Part shown: positions 17,117-25,735 of the stretch, in pieces
How positions within the stretch are numbered: position 1 is the first letter of the stretch
Layout: each line of letters opens with the position of its first letter
Assembly: GCF_018614955.1 (NCBI RefSeq)
Contig: NZ_JAGGNV010000080.1
Coordinates: forward strand, 1-61,443
Direction: 5' to 3'
From: Variovorax paradoxus
Lineage (GTDB): Bacteria > Pseudomonadota > Gammaproteobacteria > Burkholderiales > Burkholderiaceae_C
DNA length: 61,443 nt
The notes under the pieces: model-generated
Told to the model about the DNA's origin: nothing
Databases searched by the model: none
Seen by the model: the letters and a program-made list of their open reading frames with translations, nothing else
Made by a program: the position numbers and the translations under genes

Positions 17117-18070
17117 TCAGCCGCCGAGCAGTTGTCTTGTTTCCGCCAGTGTCGCCGGGTCATACACCGAGGCCGCGGCAAGTTCGGGCGCAATGCGTTT
17201 GGTCATGCCGGCCAGCACCCTGCCGGGACCGCATTCGACGACGACTTCCACGCCACGCGCCGCCAGAGCCTGCACACCTTCGACCCAGCGCACCGGGCCC
17301 GCGGCCTGACGCACCAACGCGTCGCGAATCCGGGCTGGGTCGGTTTCGACCGCCACATCGATGTTGTTGAGGACGGGAATCTGCGGCGCAGCCAGGCTGA
17401 GAGATGCCAGCCGCTCCCGCAGCGCTTCGGCGGCCGGCTTCATCAGGCTCGAATGGAAAGGGGCCGACACCGGCAGCGGCAGTGCCCGCTTGGCGCCCTG
17501 GGCCTTGAGTACTTCACAGGCCTTTTCGACCGCGGCCTTGCTGCCTGCGATCACGGTTTGCATCGGATCGTTGAAGTTCACCGCTTCGACGATTTCGGCA
17601 CTGCCGGCGCCGAACGAGGCCGTCGCTTCGGCACAACCTGCTTTCACCTTGCCGGCATCCATGCCGAGGACCGCCGCCATGGCGCCCGCCCCCACGGGCA
17701 CGGCCTGCTGCATGGCCCGCGCGCGAAAACGCACCAATGGCGCCGCCTGCGCGAGCGTCAGGACGCCGGACGCGACCAAGGCGGAATATTCGCCCAGCGA
17801 ATGACCGGCAACGACCGTAGGCTTGGCGTCGCCTTCCGCCAACCAGGCCCGCCACGCCGCGATGCCGGCGACCAGCATCACGGGCTGTGTATTCGTCGTG
17901 AGCGCCAGCGCCTCCTTGGGGCCGTCGTGGATCAAGCGAGAAACGTCTTCATCCAAGGCATCGGATGCTTCCCGCAGGGTCTCAGCCACGGCCGGATGGT
18001 CACCCCATGCGTCGAGCATGCCGACCGCCTGCGAGCCCTGGCCGGGAAATACGAAAGCGAAGGATTTCAT
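17117..18070 (-). CDS. fabD: Malonyl-CoA:ACP transacylase FabD
   Basis: Loads malonyl groups onto ACP. The 317-residue protein starts FAFVFPGQGSQAVGM, has the nucleophile S91 in AGHSLGEYSAL, the Arg in VRFRARAMQQAVP, and the catalytic H206 in PVSAPFHSSLM. It lies between fabH and fabG with short gaps and belongs to the same transcription unit. Confidence 0.96.
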   Translation of the reverse strand: MKSFAFVFPGQGSQAVGMLDAWGDHPAVAETLREASDALDEDVSRLIHDGPKEALALTTNTQPVMLVAGIAAWRAWLAEGDAKPTVVAGHSLGEYSALVASGVLTLAQAAPLVRFRARAMQQAVPVGAGAMAAVLGMDAGKVKAGCAEATASFGAGSAEIVEAVNFNDPMQTVIAGSKAAVEKACEVLKAQGAKRALPLPVSAPFHSSLMKPAAEALRERLASLSLAAPQIPVLNNIDVAVETDPARIRDALVRQAAGPVRWVEGVQALAARGVEVVVECGPGRVLAGMTKRIAPELAAASVYDPATLAETRQLLGG

Positions 18071-18122
18071 TGTTTGCGTCTCCAGTCGCGCGCCACTGCC
18101 CTCTTCGGAGCAACGCGCTGCA

Positions 18123-19100
18123 TTACATGGTCAACAGTACCGCGCCCCAGGTGAAGCCGCCGCCAACGCCTTCCAGCATCACCGCGTCGCCCTTCTTGAC
18201 CTTGCCTCCGCGCACCGCTTCGTCCAATGCCAAGGGGATGGAGGCCGCGGAGGTGTTGCCATGCTCATTGACCGTCACGATCAGCTTCTCGAGCGGCATC
18301 TTCAGCTTCCGCGCGGTGCCTTCCATGATGCGGATGTTGGCCTGATGGGGAATCAGCCAGTCGATGTCGGCTTCGGTCTTGCCCGCCTTCTGCAAGGTGG
18401 CGCGTGCGGCCTCTTCCAGCACGCGTACGGCCAGCTTGAAAACGGCCTGCCCGTCCATGTGAAGCAGCGGCGTGCCGAGCACGTTGCCGCCCGAGACGTG
18501 GCCCGGCACGCAGAGGATCCCCACGTGCTTGCCGTCGGCATGCAGGTCGCTGGCAAGAATCCCGGGCTCATTGCTGGCCTCGAGCACGACGGCGCCGGCG
18601 CCGTCACCGAACAGGACGCAGGTGGTGCGGTCGTTGAAATCGAGGATGCGCGAAAACACCTCCGCGCCGACGACCAATGCGCACTTGGCGCTTCCGGTGC
18701 GGATCATGGCATCGGCCACCGTCAGCGCATAGACGAAACCGCTGCATACCGCCTGTACGTCGAACGCAGGACAGCCTGCGATACCCAGCTTGTTCTGAAG
18801 AATGGCTGCCGACGACGGGAACACCATGTCGGGGGTCGAGGTCGCGACGATGATCAGATCGACGTCGCCGGGACTGCGGCCTGCCGCTTCCAACGCATTC
18901 CTTGCCGCTTCCAGCCCCAGTTCGCTGCTCGTGACTTCCGGCGCGGCAAAGTGCCGGGCGCGAATGCCCGTGCGCTCGATGATCCATTGATCAGAGGTCT
19001 CGATGCCACGCGTGGCCAGTTCGCGGGCGAGGTCGTCGTTGGTCACTCGGCGCGGGGGCAGGTAGCTGCCGGTGCCGGTGATGCGGGAAAAAGGAGTCAT
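18123..19100 (-). CDS. fabH: 3-oxoacyl-ACP synthase III FabH
   Basis: Starts fatty-acid synthesis by condensing acetyl-CoA with malonyl-ACP. The 325-residue protein shows the triad C119 (QAVCSGFVYAL), H252 (IPHQANIRI) and N282 (NEHGNTSAASIP). The ATG at 19100 shares its A with the TGA of plsX; a TTG one codon upstream is less likely. The tight plsX-fabH coupling is as in E. coli. Confidence 0.96.
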   Translation of the reverse strand: MTPFSRITGTGSYLPPRRVTNDDLARELATRGIETSDQWIIERTGIRARHFAAPEVTSSELGLEAARNALEAAGRSPGDVDLIIVATSTPDMVFPSSAAILQNKLGIAGCPAFDVQAVCSGFVYALTVADAMIRTGSAKCALVVGAEVFSRILDFNDRTTCVLFGDGAGAVVLEASNEPGILASDLHADGKHVGILCVPGHVSGGNVLGTPLLHMDGQAVFKLAVRVLEEAARATLQKAGKTEADIDWLIPHQANIRIMEGTARKLKMPLEKLIVTVNEHGNTSAASIPLALDEAVRGGKVKKGDAVMLEGVGGGFTWGAVLLTM

Positions 19101-20188
19101 CAAACGTGGAGCGCCGCCGTGTCGACCGGCGCCGCCAGTTCTTGTCGCGCGAGGAGTGGCGCGGCGTGGGCGATGCGGGCCCGCACGCGATCGAGCAGGT
19201 TGTTGCGAGCGGCATCATAAGCGCGATCGAGCGCATGACCGAAGGCCACTTCGTCAGCCGAGCCATGGCTCTTGAAAACGAGTCCCCGCAGGCCAAGCAA
19301 GGCCGCGCCGTTGTACCGCCGATGATCCAGACGGCGTTTGAGCGCTTTTAGAACCGGATAGGAGACGATGGCAGCAAATTTGCTGAAAACGCCGTTCGAA
19401 TATTCGATGCGCAGGAAGTCGACGATCATCGAAGCCACTCCTTCGGTTGCCTTCAATGTGACATTGCCGACGAAACCGTCACACACGACGATGTCGGTCG
19501 TCCCCTTGAAAATATCGTTGCCCTCGACGTTTCCGTAGAAATTCAGATCCTGGGAATTGGCTGCTTTTCGAAGCAGTTGGCTCGCTTTTTTAATCGTTTC
19601 GCTGCCCTTGATCGCCTCTTCGCCCACATTGAGAAGTCCGACGGACGGCGACTCATTGCCCGTCAGAGCCGATACGAGGGCGGAACCCAGCACGGCGAAC
19701 TGCAACAGATCTTCGGCGTCGCAATCCACGTTGGCACCGAGGTCGAGCACGGTGGTCGCCCCACCTTTGCTGTTGGGAAGCTGAGGAGCGATTGCGGGCC
19801 GGTCGATTCCATCCAGCGTCTTGAGCAAGTAACGAGCGATCGCCATCAAGGCACCAGTGTTGCCGGCGGAGATCGCGGCCTGCGCGGCGCCGTCTTTCAC
19901 TTGCTGGATCGCGACGCGCATCGACGAATCTTTTTTCTTGCGCAGCGCGATCTCGATCGGGTCGTCCATTCCGACCACCTCGCTGGCGGGAATGACCCGG
20001 GCACGCGGATGCGAGAAGCCGGCCAGCGCTGCGGGGGCACCGACCAGCAGCAACGACGCTTCGGCGTGGCGATCGAGAAATGCACGGCAGGCCGCAAGCG
20101 TGACGCGCGGACCGTGGTCGCCTCCCATGCAATCGACGGCAAGCGTGATCGCGGAGGGGGCAGGAGCGGATTCGGAAGGCGTGACCAT
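19100..20188 (-). CDS. plsX: Phosphate acyltransferase PlsX
   Basis: Makes acyl-phosphate from acyl-ACP, the first step of phospholipid synthesis by the PlsX/PlsY route. The 362-residue protein has TLAVDCMGGDHGP near the N-terminus, ISAGNTGALMAIARYLL and LDLGANVDC in the core and VVCDGFVGNVTLKATEG in the C-terminal part, all standard for PlsX. The ATG is at 20188, with a TTG directly before it. The start lies 6 nt past a long hairpin (20195-20233) that follows rpmF, so its initiation may be controlled by that structure. Confidence 0.95.
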   Translation of the reverse strand: MVTPSESAPAPSAITLAVDCMGGDHGPRVTLAACRAFLDRHAEASLLLVGAPAALAGFSHPRARVIPASEVVGMDDPIEIALRKKKDSSMRVAIQQVKDGAAQAAISAGNTGALMAIARYLLKTLDGIDRPAIAPQLPNSKGGATTVLDLGANVDCDAEDLLQFAVLGSALVSALTGNESPSVGLLNVGEEAIKGSETIKKASQLLRKAANSQDLNFYGNVEGNDIFKGTTDIVVCDGFVGNVTLKATEGVASMIVDFLRIEYSNGVFSKFAAIVSYPVLKALKRRLDHRRYNGAALLGLRGLVFKSHGSADEVAFGHALDRAYDAARNNLLDRVRARIAHAAPLLARQELAAPVDTAALHV

Positions 20189-20194
20189 CAAAAC

Positions 20195-20233
20195 AAAGGC
20201 CCGACGCTACAACAAAAGTAGCTTCGGGCCTTT
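20195..20233 (-). terminator. Long hairpin between rpmF and plsX (terminator or attenuator)
   Basis: AAAGGCCCGA (20195-20204) pairs with TCGGGCCTTT (20224-20233), and inside it GCTAC (20206-20210) pairs with GTAGC (20218-20222). One C/T mismatch separates the two helices. On the minus strand the stem is followed by GTTTTG and then the plsX ATG. The T-run is short, so read-through is likely; the structure also covers the place where a plsX ribosome-binding site would be. Confidence 0.65.
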
Positions 20234-20249
20234 GGCCTTGAAACTGGAA

Positions 20250-20432
20250 TCAGGCTTCAGACTTGGTCTTGAGCACCTTGCGGCCGCGATAGAAGCCGTT
20301 CGGGCTGATGTGGTGGCGCAGATGCGTTTCGCCGGTGGTCGGCTCGACGGCAATGCCGGGCACGCCCAAAGCATTGTGGGAACGGTGCATGCCGCGCTTG
20401 GACGGCGACTTCTTGTTTTGCTGGACGGCCAT
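20250..20432 (-). CDS. rpmF: 50S ribosomal protein L32
   Basis: A 60-residue basic protein that starts MAVQQNKKSPSKRGMHRSHN and contains GETHLRHHISPNGFYRGRKV, the standard L32 pattern. The zinc-binding cysteines found in some L32 proteins are absent, as in other proteobacteria. The rpmF-plsX-fabH order links ribosome and membrane synthesis and is known from E. coli. Confidence 0.97.
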   Translation of the reverse strand: MAVQQNKKSPSKRGMHRSHNALGVPGIAVEPTTGETHLRHHISPNGFYRGRKVLKTKSEA

Positions 20433-20581
20433 GCTGGCTCCTGAAAGTATTCGGGTGAGTGGGTAAGCACGCGGGGCGGCCGTGAGGCCCTGTAGAACGC
20501 TCTAACGTCGACGGCGGCGCGCGCGAAGCCCATGATTATAGCCCAAGCTGAATAAGGAGCGCCAGCTCGATGTTTCGGGGC

Positions 20582-21130
20582 CTACTCCGGCTTGCGCGAA
20601 CGCAACGCGCCGAGCACAGCGAAGGGATTCGGACGCGCGGCCTCGGCCGCCTCGAAATCGGGATCCGCAGCCGATAGCTGCACCGGCTCGGGACAACGTT
20701 CGTGCCGCGGCGTGACCGGGAATTCCATGAGGAGTTCATCCTCGATCAAGGCATGGAGGTCGAAATCGCGGCTCGCGACCAAAACATCCTCCTCGGAATC
20801 CTCGTCCTCGGCCGCTGCAATGGCTTCGTCCGCCGCGAAGCGGAACCAGCGATCGACTTTCAGTTCGACCTCGACCGGGGTGAGGCAGCGCTGGCAGACT
20901 AGGGGCACCGTGGTCCGCGCTTCCAGGTGCAGCCAGGGGACTGGCCTGCCATCGGGGCCATCGCGGCGGGCGCCTTCGGCCTGCCAGCGCACGCTCGCGT
21001 CGGTGGCCGGGGCGGCCACTTCAGCGCTCAAGCGCTGATAGGTCTGAAGGGGCTCGTTTCCCGAAACGGTGGCGGCCGCCTCGGCAAAGCCGTTCACGTC
21101 GAGCCGGCCTGGGGCAAATTCTCTGGTCAT
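20582..21130 (-). CDS. DUF177 protein (YceD-like)
   Basis: A 182-residue acidic protein of the YceD/DUF177 family that typically precedes rpmF. It has the CxxC pair C79/C82 in PLVCQRCLTPVEVEL, an acidic stretch (AEDEDSEEDVLV) and the conserved ALIEDELLMEFPVTPRH. In plants and bacteria the family is linked to 23S rRNA or large-subunit biogenesis; that role is known for the family, not shown here. The ATG at 21130 is 38 nt from the divergent maf start, so promoter elements of both must overlap the opposite gene. A 149-nt gap without features separates it from rpmF. Confidence 0.88.
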   Translation of the reverse strand: MTREFAPGRLDVNGFAEAAATVSGNEPLQTYQRLSAEVAAPATDASVRWQAEGARRDGPDGRPVPWLHLEARTTVPLVCQRCLTPVEVELKVDRWFRFAADEAIAAAEDEDSEEDVLVASRDFDLHALIEDELLMEFPVTPRHERCPEPVQLSAADPDFEAAEAARPNPFAVLGALRSRKPE

Positions 21131-21168
21131 CGGCACCAGTCTAAACCGCTCGCGCACAATCGTGGCCC

Positions 21169-21750
21169 ATGCAACGTACCGTGATCCTTGCCTCGACTTC
21201 GCGCTATCGCCGCGAACTTCTTACGCGCCTGCGCTTGGCCTTCGATGTTCAGGCTCCCGAGGTCGACGAAACGCCCCAGGCCGGCGAGGGGCCTCGCGCA
21301 TTGGCCGAGCGGCTCGCACTCGAAAAGGCGATGTCGGTCGCCCGCCGGTTCCCGGAAGCGGTGGTCATCGGTTCCGACCAGGTGGCCGACCTGGCCGGCG
21401 AACCCCTGGGTAAGCCGGGAGATCACACGCGCGCCACCGCCCAACTGCGGCGCATGCGAGGCCAGACGCTGATCTTCCAGACAGCTGTCGCCGTGGTGTG
21501 CCAGGCGACGAGCTTCGTGCAGCGCGACCTGGCGCCGGTGCGCGTCGTGTTTCGCGAGCTCAGCGATGCGGCGATCGATACCTACCTGCGCGCGGAACAG
21601 CCCTACGACTGCGCGGGAAGCGCAAAGAGCGAAGGCCTCGGCATCGCATTGCTCAACGCGATCGACAGCGACGATCCGACGGCGCTGGTGGGCCTGCCAC
21701 TGATCCGAACCGCCAACATGCTGCGGGCCGCAGGGGTGGACCTGCTGTGA
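21169..21750 (+). CDS. yceF: Maf-type nucleotide pyrophosphatase, YceF subgroup
   Basis: Hydrolyses non-canonical nucleoside triphosphates; the YceF subgroup prefers 7-methyl-GTP. The 193-residue protein begins VILASTSRYRRELL, the YceF version (STSxYR) of the Maf motif rather than the SxSPRR of the dTTPase/UTPase subgroup. It has VDET, GSDQVADL with the catalytic Asp, and CAGSAKSEGLG. Its stop overlaps the GTG start of the next gene (GTGA). Confidence 0.9.
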   Translation: MQRTVILASTSRYRRELLTRLRLAFDVQAPEVDETPQAGEGPRALAERLALEKAMSVARRFPEAVVIGSDQVADLAGEPLGKPGDHTRATAQLRRMRGQTLIFQTAVAVVCQATSFVQRDLAPVRVVFRELSDAAIDTYLRAEQPYDCAGSAKSEGLGIALLNAIDSDDPTALVGLPLIRTANMLRAAGVDLL

Positions 21751-22505
21751 GCAAGGGCAAGCTCTATCTGGTGCCCGCACCGCTGGATTTCGGCTGTGAG
21801 GCGGAGGTGCCGCTGCAGGACGTGCTTCCGCTCGGCACGCTGCGGATCGCGGCTGGGATCACGCACTGGATCTGCGAGAACGCGAAATCGGCTCGCGCCT
21901 ATCTCAAGCGCATCGACGCAGTGGCGCCGCTTGCTGCGCCGCTGCAGGCCCAGCAGATCCAGGAACTGCCGCGCGAGGTTCACAAAAAGGGAGACCACGC
22001 TGGACAGTTCGATGCCCGACCACTCCTTGCCGCCGCGCTCGAAGGCAAGGACATCGGCCTGCTCAGCGAGGCCGGCATGCCTGCCGTCGCTGACCCGGGA
22101 TCCTCTGTCGCACGGGCCGCGCACGAACTGGGCATCACGGTGGTGCCGCTCACCGGCCCGGTGTCGCTGCTGCTCGCACTTGCGGCGAGCGGACTCAATG
22201 GCCAAAACTTTGCATTCGTCGGCTACCTTCCGCAGGACGCCGAGACACGTGCACACCGCATCCGCGAGCTCGAGGCGCTTGCATTGCGCACCGGCCAGAC
22301 GCAGCTTTTCATCGAAACGCCCTACCGCAATACAGCCCTGCTGCAGGCGCTCGTCCAAACGCTGCAGCACAACACGCGGCTCGCGGTGGCGCGCGGACTC
22401 ACGCTCGCGGCCGCGAACGTGCGCAGCGAGACGGTGAAGAGCTGGCGCGCCAAACCATTGCCGGCCGACGAGCGTTCGCCCGCCGTGTTCGCGATCGGGC
22501 GCTGA
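21747..22505 (+). CDS. SAM-dependent methyltransferase, RsmI-like (tetrapyrrole methylase fold)
   Basis: A 252-residue protein with the GTG start at 21747 inside the stop of yceF; a longer frame upstream lies within yceF and is discarded. It has the methylase-fold motifs LYLVPAPLD, LLSEAGMPAVADPGSSVARA and VVPLTGPVSLLLALAASGL, and FVGYLPQ. These resemble RsmI, the 16S rRNA C1402 2'-O-methyltransferase, but the protein is shorter and deviates in the N-terminal motif, so I read it as a paralogue whose substrate is unknown. It is 2 nt from the next gene. Confidence 0.8.
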   Translation: MSKGKLYLVPAPLDFGCEAEVPLQDVLPLGTLRIAAGITHWICENAKSARAYLKRIDAVAPLAAPLQAQQIQELPREVHKKGDHAGQFDARPLLAAALEGKDIGLLSEAGMPAVADPGSSVARAAHELGITVVPLTGPVSLLLALAASGLNGQNFAFVGYLPQDAETRAHRIRELEALALRTGQTQLFIETPYRNTALLQALVQTLQHNTRLAVARGLTLAAANVRSETVKSWRAKPLPADERSPAVFAIGR

Positions 22506-22507
22506 TC

Positions 22508-23659
22508 TTGTCCGGCACCGTGACGAGCGTTTCTGCCCGCATGCGCTGGGCTTCGCGCGCGCAATTCTTCGGCTCGGGCTTCATCTTCGCGACCTGGGGC
22601 GTTCATATCCCGACCGTGAAAATCCACTATGGCGTCGATGAAGCGGCGCTCGGCCTGGCCATGCTCGCAGCCGGTGTCGGCGCCTTACTCGGCCTCACAC
22701 AGGCAAGCCGCTGGATCGGCCGCCATGGCGCACGCGGCACTGCCGGCCTGTGCGGCGCGATCTACTCGTTGCTGCTGGCCGGCTTGCTGGCGATGCCGAG
22801 CTACGGCGCGCTGCTGGGATTGCTCGCCGTGTTCGGCGTTCTCACCGGCGTCTTCGACGTGGCGATCAATACCGAGGCCGCGCAGCTCGAGCTGCGCAAC
22901 GGCCATCCGCTGATGAGCGGCATGCACGGCATGTTCAGTCTGGGCGGCATGGCAGGCGCCGTGACCGGCGGCGCAGCGCTCGCCGCTGGCATGACGCCGC
23001 AATCGCACTTGACGCTGGTCGCCGCGACGATGGCGCTATCGATCGCCCTCTCTTCCAGGTGGATGTTGCCGAAAGAGGCGACCACATTCACCAGCACGGG
23101 CGACGGCTTTCGCTTGCCGCACGGCGCGCTGGCGATCCTCGGCGTGCTCGCCGCGTTGGGGCTGATTGCCGAGGGCGCGATCTACGACTGGAGCGTGCTC
23201 TATTTGAAGCAGGAACTGGGCAGTCCCCAGCAGCAGGCCGCGCTGGCCTACGCCAGCTTTTCGGCGGCGATGGCCGCCACGCGCTTCGCCGGCGACGCGA
23301 TGCGGGCGCGTTTCTCGCCGGCCTTGCTGCTGCGCGGCAGCGCTTGGCTGGCTGCCGCCTCCATGACGCTGGTACTGCTGGCCGATGAACCCTGGCTGGC
23401 GCTGATCGGATTTGCAGGCGTAGGGGCGGGCTTCGCCAATGTGGTGCCGATCCTGTTCGCGGCGTCGGCGCGCGTCCCCGGCGTCGAGCCGGCACGCGGT
23501 ATCGCCGCGGTATCGGCGGCAGCCTACCTGGGCTTCATGGCCGGACCGCCCGTGATCGGTTTTCTGGCCCAGGTCAGCTCGCTGACCGCCGCGCTTTATG
23601 TCGTGGTGGCCTTTGCCGCAGCGCTCGCGGCATCGGCGCGCTTCGCAAATCCGGCCTGA
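22508..23659 (+). CDS. MFS transporter
   Basis: A 383-residue protein with about twelve hydrophobic spans in two halves, beginning QFFGSGFIFATWGVHIPTVK. NTEAAQLELRNGHPLMSGMH follows the fourth span, and IYDWSVLYLKQELG lies in the second half. This looks like the YbjJ-like group of the major facilitator superfamily; the substrate is not known. The frame opens with TTG at 22508; ATG at 22541 is the alternative start. It ends 1 nt before the convergent sppA-like gene. Confidence 0.8.
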   Translation: MSGTVTSVSARMRWASRAQFFGSGFIFATWGVHIPTVKIHYGVDEAALGLAMLAAGVGALLGLTQASRWIGRHGARGTAGLCGAIYSLLLAGLLAMPSYGALLGLLAVFGVLTGVFDVAINTEAAQLELRNGHPLMSGMHGMFSLGGMAGAVTGGAALAAGMTPQSHLTLVAATMALSIALSSRWMLPKEATTFTSTGDGFRLPHGALAILGVLAALGLIAEGAIYDWSVLYLKQELGSPQQQAALAYASFSAAMAATRFAGDAMRARFSPALLLRGSAWLAAASMTLVLLADEPWLALIGFAGVGAGFANVVPILFAASARVPGVEPARGIAAVSAAAYLGFMAGPPVIGFLAQVSSLTAALYVVVAFAAALAASARFANPA

Positions 23660-23660
23660 T

Positions 23661-24683
23661 TCAACGCAGCGCCGGCGCGGTTCGCAGTGCCCGTACCGAG
23701 GCATCGCCGAGGGCAGCGCCGAATTTCTTGGCGAGCTTCTCGGCCACGTTCTCCCGGCGCGTGTAGTCGATCACTTCCTCGGCCTTGATCACTTCGCGCG
23801 CAACGAAATCGACGTTGCCGAGCTGATCGGCCAGGCCGAGTTCCACGGCCTGCTGGCCGCTCCAGAACAAGCCGCTGAACAGGCCGGGCGTATCGACCTT
23901 CAACCGGTCGCCGCGGCCCTTCTTGACCACATCGATGAACTGCGCGTGGATCTGGTCGAGCATCTTTTGCGCGTGCACCCGCTGCGCATCGCTCATCGGG
24001 CTGAACGGATCCAGAAAGCCCTTGTTTTCGCCGGCCGTCAAGAGCCTGCGCTCTACGCCCACCTTGTCCATGAGGCCGGTGAATCCGAAACCGTCCATCA
24101 GCACGCCGATGCTTCCGACGATGCTCGCCTTGTCGACGAAGACCTTGTCGGTCGCCGCCGCGATGTAATACGCCGCCGACGCGCAGGTCTCCTCGACCAC
24201 CGCGTAGACCGGCTTGTTGTGCTTGGCCCGCAGGCGCTTGATCTCGTCGTTGATGATGCCGGCCTGCACGGGGCTTCCGCCAGGCGAATTGATCAGCAAG
24301 ATCACACCTTTGGCGCCATCGTCCTCGAAAGCAGACTTCATCGCCGCGATCACGAACTCCGCACTCGCATCGCCACCATTGGCGATTTCGCCCTTGATTT
24401 CGACCACCGCCGTGTGAGACGTGGTCTTGGCGGTCGTCGGCGTGCCGCGGGACACGGCCAGCCACACCAGGAAAATGAAGAAGGCGAGCCAGCTCAGGCG
24501 AACGAAGGTCTTCCAGCGTCGCGTGGCTCTTTGCTCGCGCAGCGAGGCGAAGGCCAGCTTTTCGAGTGTTGCGCGCTCCCAGTTGGGTTGCTGCGTGGGA
24601 TCGTTCCTCGACGTGTTTCGGGAGGGCGTAGCGCGCTCGAAAGGCTCGAAACCCTCGGGTTCCGTGCGGTTGGAATCGGTCAT
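23661..24683 (-). CDS. sppA: Signal peptide peptidase SppA-like protease (S49)
   Basis: Inner-membrane serine protease that degrades cleaved signal peptides and short membrane fragments. The 340-residue short-form protein has a cytoplasmic N-terminus, one span (about 62-78, RLSWLAFFIFLVWLAV) and a ClpP-like domain. VILLINSPGGSP is the oxyanion region, S169 in EETCASAAYYIA is the likely nucleophile and K221 in GENKGFLDPF the likely general base. It is the last gene of the rluC-HAD-Rieske-sppA operon, 1 nt after the Rieske gene. Confidence 0.9.
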   Translation of the reverse strand: MTDSNRTEPEGFEPFERATPSRNTSRNDPTQQPNWERATLEKLAFASLREQRATRRWKTFVRLSWLAFFIFLVWLAVSRGTPTTAKTTSHTAVVEIKGEIANGGDASAEFVIAAMKSAFEDDGAKGVILLINSPGGSPVQAGIINDEIKRLRAKHNKPVYAVVEETCASAAYYIAAATDKVFVDKASIVGSIGVLMDGFGFTGLMDKVGVERRLLTAGENKGFLDPFSPMSDAQRVHAQKMLDQIHAQFIDVVKKGRGDRLKVDTPGLFSGLFWSGQQAVELGLADQLGNVDFVAREVIKAEEVIDYTRRENVAEKLAKKFGAALGDASVRALRTAPALR

Positions 24684-24684
24684 G

Positions 24685-25056
24685 TCAGAAAACCAGAGGT
24701 TGGAGGTTCCAGGCAGTATGCCAGTGCACCACTCCGTCCCGTTCGCTCAAGGCGATCTTCACCAGGCCGCCGCGACAGGGACCGCCGGCGCACTCGCCGG
24801 TGTCCGGCTTGTAGACGGCGCCGTGCGTCGCGCACAGCAGCCATTGGCCGCTATCGTCGAAGAAGCGATCAGGCTGGAAATCCAGCTCCATCGCGACGTG
24901 GCTGCAGCGGTTCAGGTAGGCATGCGGCTGCCCTTCAAAGCGAACTGCAAAGGCCCTGCACGTCTGGCCGCCATGCACCACGTCGAAGGGAACGGCGCGC
25001 CCGCCCTCGACGAGGTCGGCCGTATTGCACAGGGGAATGCATCCGCTCTCGCTCAT
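24685..25056 (-). CDS. Small Rieske [2Fe-2S] protein
   Basis: A 123-residue soluble ferredoxin-like Rieske protein. The cluster ligands are C51 and H53 (NRCSHV) and C75 and H78 (LLCATHGAVY). There is no membrane span or partner oxygenase subunit nearby. Such proteins are often found between sppA and a phosphatase gene in Burkholderiales, but their electron-transfer partner is unknown. Confidence 0.88.
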   Translation of the reverse strand: MSESGCIPLCNTADLVEGGRAVPFDVVHGGQTCRAFAVRFEGQPHAYLNRCSHVAMELDFQPDRFFDDSGQWLLCATHGAVYKPDTGECAGGPCRGGLVKIALSERDGVVHWHTAWNLQPLVF

Positions 25057-25066
25057 GCGCGGATTT

Positions 25067-25735
25067 TCATGCGTTCTCGAGAAGCCATTGCGTCAGACCG
25101 GACACCGAGTGCGCCACATGCAGCGGCCCAAGCGCGTCGAAGGTATCCGGCTCGTGCGCGCCGTAGCTCACGCCCACGCTCGCACAGCCGGCGTTGAGCG
25201 CGAGCTGGAGATCGTGCGTGGTGTCGCCGACCATCAAGGTGCGCTCGGCCGGCGCGTCCAGCTCTTCCATCAATTCGAGCAGCATGCGCGGATGCGGCTT
25301 GCCGAAGGTTTCATCGGCTGTTCGGGAGGCATCGAAACGGTCCCGCAGGGCAACCGTCGCGAGCGCCTCGTTCAGCCCCCGGCGCGACTTGCCCGTGGCG
25401 ACGGCCAGCTTATGGCCGCGCGCGTGGAGCGCATCGAGCATCGGCAGGACCCCGTCGAAGAGCACCAGGTCGTCCTGATGCTGCAGGTAGTGGTACCGGT
25501 AGCGCGCACCGAGCTCGGCGTACTTTTCCTTGGGCACGTCTGGCGCCGCGCGCGCCAGCGCTTCGGCAAGGCCCAGGCCGATCACCCAGGCGGCGTCGTT
25601 CTCGTTCGGCTTGGCGCCGCCGACATCGACCACCGCAGCCTGGATGCAGCGCACGATAAGCCGCGTCGAGTCATAGAGCGTGCCGTCCCAATCGAAAGCG
25701 ATCAGGTCGAAGCGGCGGGGGCGAATGTCAGTCAT
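25067..25735 (-). CDS. HAD-superfamily hydrolase, phosphoglycolate-phosphatase-like
   Basis: A 222-residue haloacid-dehalogenase phosphatase. Motif I is FDWDGTLYDST (nucleophile D14 or D15 region), motif II LAVATGKSRRGL, and motif III/IV GKPHPRMLLEL with MVGDTTHDLQLA. The helical cap between motif I and II is of the C1 type, as in Gph. The natural substrate cannot be told; Gph-like and GMP/sugar-phosphate activities are both possible. It overlaps rluC in ATGA. Confidence 0.85.
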   Translation of the reverse strand: MTDIRPRRFDLIAFDWDGTLYDSTRLIVRCIQAAVVDVGGAKPNENDAAWVIGLGLAEALARAAPDVPKEKYAELGARYRYHYLQHQDDLVLFDGVLPMLDALHARGHKLAVATGKSRRGLNEALATVALRDRFDASRTADETFGKPHPRMLLELMEELDAPAERTLMVGDTTHDLQLALNAGCASVGVSYGAHEPDTFDALGPLHVAHSVSGLTQWLLENA

